DNA from: Litorimonas sp947503715
GTDB taxonomy: Bacteria; Pseudomonadota; Alphaproteobacteria; Caulobacterales; Maricaulaceae
Direction of reading: 5' to 3'
NCBI RefSeq assembly: GCF_050271975.1
Contig: NZ_CP189850.1
Span: 2,728,001 to 2,792,000 of the forward strand
DNA length: 64,000 nt
Part shown: one piece after another, positions 59,563 to 64,000 of the stretch
How positions within the stretch are numbered: the first letter of the stretch is position 1
How the letters are laid out: every line of letters begins with the position of its first letter
Program-made: the position numbers and the translations under genes
The notes under the pieces: model-generated
The model's database searches: none
The model's input: only the letters and a program-made list of their open reading frames with translations
Told to the model about the DNA's origin: nothing

Positions 59563-61908
59563 CTAAGTCGGGAAGAAATAATTCCCGCAGCGCTTCATGA
59601 AATAAACCTGCTTTCCATTGCGGGACGCGAATTGAAACGCCTCGAGATGGGACAGATCCTCCATGTCATAGGTCACATACTGATAGCCGTGATATTCGCC
59701 AAAACCTAGAACGCCTGATGTACCATTGGCAATGGACGTCTCTGTAAAGTCTGCCGCTGTCACCTCTGACCAACCCGTATAACCCAGTTCTTTTGCGAGA
59801 TAGTCGAGATAGTTCCGATCAAAGTTGTTTGTCGCGTAGCGCGCATTTAACTTGTCATAGAAGGCCGAACCACTCAGGCCGCGACTGTCACCAAATTCCG
59901 GGAATGTCCCCAGACGACGGACCGTCACGGGTGTATCGCCCGCAAGGAAGATACCCGCCGTCGCACCTGCACCGGAGAGGAAACCTGCAGATGACGTCAC
60001 AGAATTATTGCGTGTTGGCGTCGCGCTCGGTGTTTCAACCACGGCAAACTCGACCTCTGGCACTGGCGGACAATTGGCGAGGTCTTCGACTTCGCTATCG
60101 TCCCAACAAGTGAAAGTCGGCGCGGGTTCAGGTTCAACCGCCGCTGGGGCCGGTTCCACTGGACAAGCCGATTGCGCGGTCACTTCATCCCCGTTCCAAC
60201 ACGTGATCTTGGCCGGACAGGCCGAGAGCGTTGCGGCTTCCGTCCCGTTCCAACAGCTGACCATGGGAGTAACTGCCGCTGCGCCGCTTTCGGTGGCTAC
60301 AGGTGCGACTTTGGCTGTTGTCTCACCGCCCACACAATTTTTGAACAGGAAGAACATGGCGAGCAGCGCGATGAGCGCCAGAAGCAACCACTTCAACCAA
60401 CCCCAAATACCGCCACCACCATCATAGGCCGCCGCTGCGGGTTCAGCCGCTGCGGCCACTGCAACAGGTTCTGGCTTGGCGGCAACCGGAGCCGCAACGG
60501 GTTCCGGTCTCGCAGCCGCTGACGCGGCGACGGCCGCCGCCGCCAAGGGGGCCGCAGCGACTTTCGCAATTGGCGCAGAGGGTTTCGGCGCAACAACCGG
60601 AACAGCCGCAGCCCGTTTGCGTGTGCCCATGAGATAAGCCGCGCCAGCTGCCGCAGCAGCGGCAGAGCCATACCAAACTGACCGCGCGATTTCCTTGTGA
60701 TTGCCGGCCTTGAGACGATAATCATATTTACCGTTTTTCAGTGGACCCCGATACTCATAGCGTTTCTCAATGCCGATATTTTTTTCAACGGACGCCACAC
60801 CCGTATCACGCGCGGCTTTCGTTGGATAACCTTCGGAGATCAGGGCAATTTTATCATTCTCGAAATAGGCGAAATAATGTTTACCATCGTCACCGGTAAA
60901 TGTCTCAATACCATGCTCGCGGCCTTCGGTTTGTCTTTGGTAGAATGCGAGCGGTTTGTAATCCTGCTCAACATTCGCGGCTCTTGCAGCCACTGCAGCC
61001 CCAGCGGCCAAACCTGCCGCGCCAACAGCACCCGCCGTCAGCGCTGACTTTAACGGCATTTCGCCGCGCAACCGTTTCGCACCATCCTGCGCCGCACCTT
61101 CGCTATCATACCAGCGTGACGTCGCAATTTCCTGATGATTAGCGGCGTTGATATCGAAATAATATTTGCCGTTCTTATGCGTGTGGTGTTTGTAACGGGC
61201 GGCCAGAGGCATGTTTTTCTTGACCGACTCGACGCCATTATCACGGCCACGCGCAGACGTGTAACTCTCTGAAATCAGAACAACGTCGCCGTCCTGCGCA
61301 TAGTTGAAATAATAAGCGCCATCTTCGTCGAATTGATTAAAGCCGTCGCCCATCCCGCCATGTTTTTCGTAAAACGCGAGAGGTTTGTAATTCTCAATAC
61401 GGCCGTCTGTAGATGTGAAAGCTGCTGTAGCGGCTGCTTTTGCAGGTTTGACTTTGGGAACAGGTTTTTTAGGTGCGGTTTTCTTGGGCGTCGCTGTTTT
61501 CGCCGCTGGTTTAGCCGTCGCTTTTTTCGCAGCCGTTTTCTTAGCTTTCACTTTTCCTGTTAGTCGACCGACGACATGTTCTGCAGCGGCCAGTGTTTTA
61601 TATTCCGGACTAATCGCAATTTCTTGATGATTTCCGGCTCGAAGTGAGAACCCGTGCTTTCCGCCGTCACGGTGTGTAAACTTGTAACGCCCCTTAATTT
61701 TCTCATTCGTCCGTATGGAAACAATGCCGTTATCTCGTCCCGCAATACTCTTATAAGCCTGACTGAGCATGCAAATATTTCCGTCGGAATAGCGACAGAA
61801 GTAATATTCGCCCTCTACTTCAAATTTTGAAAAACCCGTCTGTTTCTCGGTTCCGTGCTTTTTATAAAATGCGAGCGGCTTGTATTCGTCCAATATTTTA
61901 TCGGTCAT
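59563..61908 (-). CDS. Triple DUF1508 (YegP) membrane-anchored protein
   Basis: The 781-aa protein has three DUF1508 domains (about residues 10-115, 170-275, 318-425), each with YKPLAFY, GxYYF, SxxY, RDNG/RDTG, and NHxEIA motifs. A Lys/Ala/Pro linker (TAKPAAKTATPKK) and Ala-rich linkers separate them. A membrane helix (WLKWLLLALIALLAMFF) near residue 510 follows, then three Cys repeats of type CWNGxE...ACP and an unrecognised C-terminal domain. The DUF1508 part is thus cytoplasmic and the Cys repeats likely periplasmic. Function unknown. Confidence 0.88.
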   Translation of the reverse strand: MTDKILDEYKPLAFYKKHGTEKQTGFSKFEVEGEYYFCRYSDGNICMLSQAYKSIAGRDNGIVSIRTNEKIKGRYKFTHRDGGKHGFSLRAGNHQEIAISPEYKTLAAAEHVVGRLTGKVKAKKTAAKKATAKPAAKTATPKKTAPKKPVPKVKPAKAAATAAFTSTDGRIENYKPLAFYEKHGGMGDGFNQFDEDGAYYFNYAQDGDVVLISESYTSARGRDNGVESVKKNMPLAARYKHHTHKNGKYYFDINAANHQEIATSRWYDSEGAAQDGAKRLRGEMPLKSALTAGAVGAAGLAAGAAVAARAANVEQDYKPLAFYQRQTEGREHGIETFTGDDGKHYFAYFENDKIALISEGYPTKAARDTGVASVEKNIGIEKRYEYRGPLKNGKYDYRLKAGNHKEIARSVWYGSAAAAAAGAAYLMGTRKRAAAVPVVAPKPSAPIAKVAAAPLAAAAVAASAAARPEPVAAPVAAKPEPVAVAAAAEPAAAAYDGGGGIWGWLKWLLLALIALLAMFFLFKNCVGGETTAKVAPVATESGAAAVTPMVSCWNGTEAATLSACPAKITCWNGDEVTAQSACPVEPAPAAVEPEPAPTFTCWDDSEVEDLANCPPVPEVEFAVVETPSATPTRNNSVTSSAGFLSGAGATAGIFLAGDTPVTVRRLGTFPEFGDSRGLSGSAFYDKLNARYATNNFDRNYLDYLAKELGYTGWSEVTAADFTETSIANGTSGVLGFGEYHGYQYVTYDMEDLSHLEAFQFASRNGKQVYFMKRCGNYFFPT

Positions 61909-62019
61909 GCGTAATCTCCCCTAAAACCCCATGAAATGGTGATAGGGCAAAGATTACCCGAATGTAAACGCCCTCTCGCCTTAGGCGAAAGTTCATTCAG
62001 CTGCGATTAATATTGAGGC

Positions 62020-63423
62020 TTAATTTTGCGGAGGAAGATAACGAATAGGCAGGGCGCCAATACGACCATTACGATCAACCTGTACATCCCACACCACATC
62101 AACTGGCTCAGAGAGCAGAAGATCATCAATCTGGCGCGTGGAACTAATCTCTACGCCATTAACCTCCAGAATCAGATCGCCTGGACGCAGACGGTTATAA
62201 TTCGCCGCCGAGCGACTACGCACTTTCAAAACCATGACGCCTGTGAGGTAAGGGTCGAAGCCCAGTTCCTCGCCGAGCGCGGGGCTCATATTCACAACAA
62301 CTGCCCCATCAAACGGATGAATACCGTCTAGCGCGCGTTCGTCGCGCTCCGGGTTTTCCTGCGGTGTGTCGACTTTGACTTTTGTGCTACGCATGCGCCC
62401 GTCACGAACATACTCGACGGAAACAGTTTCATCACGTCGGAGCGTCGCGAGTTTAAACCGTAAACCGCTATCATCATTAATTTCCGTATCGCCGACGGAA
62501 AGGATGACATCGCCCTTTTCGAGCCCAGCTTTGTCCGCAGGACCACGCGGCAGAATTTCGTTTATGACAGCCCCGCGTGCCCGATCCAGCCCCAAAGCGG
62601 ACGCCATGGTCGCATCAATTCCATTGGTTCGCGCCCCGATCCAAGGCCTGACGATCCGCCCCTCGGACAGGGCCGAGTCAATTGCGCGCTCGACAAGCTC
62701 CGCCGGGATAGCAAAGCCAATCCCGTTTGACCCTCCGGAGCGCGAGAAAATTGCCGTATTCACGCCAATCAATTCACCCTGTAAATTTACCAAGGCCCCT
62801 CCCGAATTGCCCGGATTAACGGCGGCATCGGTTTGAATGGCACTGGAAATATCCGAGACATTGGTCCGGCCCAGCGCAGAAATAATTCCGGATGTCACAG
62901 TCTGGCCCACCCCAAACGGATTCCCAATCGCGAGAACGATATCCCCGATCTCTGGCTCCATATCCGCTCCGACTTGTAAGACGGGCATGACTTCGCCCTG
63001 TGTATCAATGCGGAGGATGGCAAGATCGGTTTCTTCATCTTGTGCCACAACTTTAGCTTCGAATTCGCGGCGGTCATTCAACACGACCTTAAGCTCATCC
63101 GCGCCTTTGACGACATGCGCATTGGTCACGATGATTCCGTTGGAGCGCACGATCACACCGGAGCCGAGCGAGCTTTCCACCCGTTCCCGCGGCGCGCGTT
63201 GCATGCCGAACATCTGATCAAAAAAGGAGGACCGCGTCCGCGTCCGCACAGTCCGTGATGTAAAGATATTCACCACAGCAGGCGACGTTTGTTTCACTAC
63301 GGGAGAATAGGACAGTTGTACCTGCGCCTGAGATGTCGGCACCATACGCTGAACATCCTGCGCGGTGGCAGGTATTGCGAACATGGCGGTCGCTGCGAGA
63401 ATGGAGGGGAGTAATTTTTTCAT
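62020..63423 (-). CDS. Do-family serine protease (DegP/DegQ)
   Basis: The 467-aa protein has a signal peptide (MKKLLPSILAATAMFAIPATA) and the catalytic triad His103 (VTNAHVV), Asp133 (ETDLAIL) and Ser207 (NPGNSGGAL), then two PDZ domains (GAVINEILPRGPADKAGL; YNRLRPGDLILEVNG). It degrades or refolds misfolded periplasmic proteins. GAGG before the ATG at 63423 supports this start; the frame is open further upstream. It follows the partial coiled-coil gene by about 105 bp on the same strand. Confidence 0.93.
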   Translation of the reverse strand: MKKLLPSILAATAMFAIPATAQDVQRMVPTSQAQVQLSYSPVVKQTSPAVVNIFTSRTVRTRTRSSFFDQMFGMQRAPRERVESSLGSGVIVRSNGIIVTNAHVVKGADELKVVLNDRREFEAKVVAQDEETDLAILRIDTQGEVMPVLQVGADMEPEIGDIVLAIGNPFGVGQTVTSGIISALGRTNVSDISSAIQTDAAVNPGNSGGALVNLQGELIGVNTAIFSRSGGSNGIGFAIPAELVERAIDSALSEGRIVRPWIGARTNGIDATMASALGLDRARGAVINEILPRGPADKAGLEKGDVILSVGDTEINDDSGLRFKLATLRRDETVSVEYVRDGRMRSTKVKVDTPQENPERDERALDGIHPFDGAVVVNMSPALGEELGFDPYLTGVMVLKVRSRSAANYNRLRPGDLILEVNGVEISSTRQIDDLLLSEPVDVVWDVQVDRNGRIGALPIRYLPPQN

Positions 63424-63528
63424 AGCCCTCACATAGGCGCACCCGAGCCAGGGTTCAAAGGCTCGGGCGCAGAATCTTGCCGGGTTTTCATCCCAAAGGA
63501 CGGAACATGGCAAAATAATTCGGTGAGA

Positions 63529-64000
63529 TCAGTCTTCCCCTTCAATCTTGAGGCGGGCTTTCTCGAGTGACTTTTTAGCTTTTTCCAACTCACGTAACGC
63601 CTGTTTGAGTTCACGTGAGGCTTCACTATTTTCAGCCATGCGCTCTAATTGATGCTCGGTGATCTTGAGTTGACGTTCTGCCAAATCAAGTGACCGTTCG
63701 ACTTTGATGCCTCCATCTCCGAAACGAATAACCGTATCCGGCAGACGCTGACCGTCCGAGTCCGTAAACTCAGATTCTGTGCTGAAGGTGAAACGCTTGG
63801 CAGATTTATCATCTCTATTCGTCAAGATGCGGACACTTGCTCCCTCGCCCTCACCTTTAAAAATGGATTGAATTTTAGCTCTCAAGCTCTCTTGGCTCGC
63901 TTCATCTCTGTCAAACCAGGCGTGGGTTTCACCATTTACGATGACCTTTATATCACCGTCTTCCAGCATTTGCGGAAAATCCATTTCGCCCAACTCGCTC
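63529..64000 (-). CDS. Partial hypothetical protein with C-terminal coiled coil (5' end beyond window)
   Basis: The frame is open to the right edge, so only about 157 C-terminal residues are seen. They include GDIKVIVNGETHAWFDRD, RILTNRDDKSAKRF, a VIRFGDGGIKVERS strand and a long charged helix ending ELEKAKKSLEKARLKIEGED, likely a coiled coil. I recognise no family; membrane-linked sensor proteins such as BlaR1-like peptidases have similar tails. It lies upstream of the DegP gene on the same strand, which may hint at envelope stress. Confidence 0.6.
   Translation of the reverse strand, partial: SELGEMDFPQMLEDGDIKVIVNGETHAWFDRDEASQESLRAKIQSIFKGEGEGASVRILTNRDDKSAKRFTFSTESEFTDSDGQRLPDTVIRFGDGGIKVERSLDLAERQLKITEHQLERMAENSEASRELKQALRELEKAKKSLEKARLKIEGED

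Noticed and set aside
1..64000. CRISPR array, rRNA operon, prophage structural genes
   Set aside because: No regularly spaced direct repeats, no rRNA-like sequence and no capsid or tail genes were seen.

Overview
The window is 64 kb of chromosome from an alphaproteobacterium of moderate GC. The gene set points to the marine, often stalked lineages around Hyphomonadaceae/Maricaulales. This placement is an inference: it rests on the mitochondrial-type ATP12 chaperone, the CcmFGHI cytochrome c cluster, octanoyltransferase LipB, the PP_1105-type ligase cassette and a large lipid/ketone catabolic repertoire, not on a phylogenetic marker. Genes are tightly packed, many stop and start codons overlap (ATGA, TAATG), and no gene is an obvious transcription factor.

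Layout. 1-7 kb: a truncated selO, a flippase-like membrane protein, a sulfotransferase, then a minus-strand operon of acyl-CoA synthetase, DUF924 protein, DJ-1/PfpI protein and HSL-type esterase. 7.0-7.3 kb: a non-coding gap with a near-consensus sigma-54 promoter and a terminator-like hairpin, a candidate small RNA. 7.3-10.2 kb: an Arg-rich secreted protein, GloB and a small membrane protein. 10.4-17.7 kb: a beta-oxidation block (MaoC hydratase, two acyl-CoA dehydrogenases that look like a heteromeric pair, MFE-2-like SDR, thiolase, enoyl-CoA hydratase, quinone reductase). 17.8-24.1 kb: LysE exporter, Fe-alcohol dehydrogenase, SdpI-like protein, thioesterase, redoxin plus DsbD/ScsB-like reductase, HD-domain protein. 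24.1-29.7 kb: an AT-rich lipoprotein gene and a probable ketone/ester catabolic set (acyl-CoA ligase, HpaI-type aldolase, esterase, Baeyer-Villiger-type monooxygenase). 29.7-36.5 kb: the four-gene ATP-dependent ligase repair cassette, split around an SDR gene. 36.6-39.0 kb: DM13 protein, GST, a small unknown protein and a 1-kb gene-less stretch full of inverted repeats. 39.0-42.8 kb: ccmF-ccmG-ccmH-ccmI.

42.8-50.8 kb is an integrative mobilizable element inserted in the 3' end of a tRNA-Leu(GAG) gene. A 14-bp direct repeat (the last 14 nt of the tRNA, CCA included) flanks it. It carries a tyrosine integrase next to the tRNA, a DUF3363-type relaxase and two cargo modules: a Gp37/Gp68 three-Cys protein with its TcmP partner, and an AT-rich, translationally coupled trio of HNH nuclease, unrecognised 211-aa protein and 100-aa nucleotidyltransferase-fold protein. 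The trio is the best candidate here for an undescribed, possibly defensive, system.

51-64 kb: a lipoprotein, lipB (no canonical start codon at the conserved N-terminus), two DUF805 proteins, a KefB/C-type antiporter, an overlapping operon crcB-rluA-TPR/2OG oxygenase-ATP12-OsmC, a 781-aa protein with three DUF1508 (YegP) domains and a membrane anchor, a DegP/DegQ protease and a partial coiled-coil protein at the edge. All assignments come from reading motifs and layout; no database search was run.
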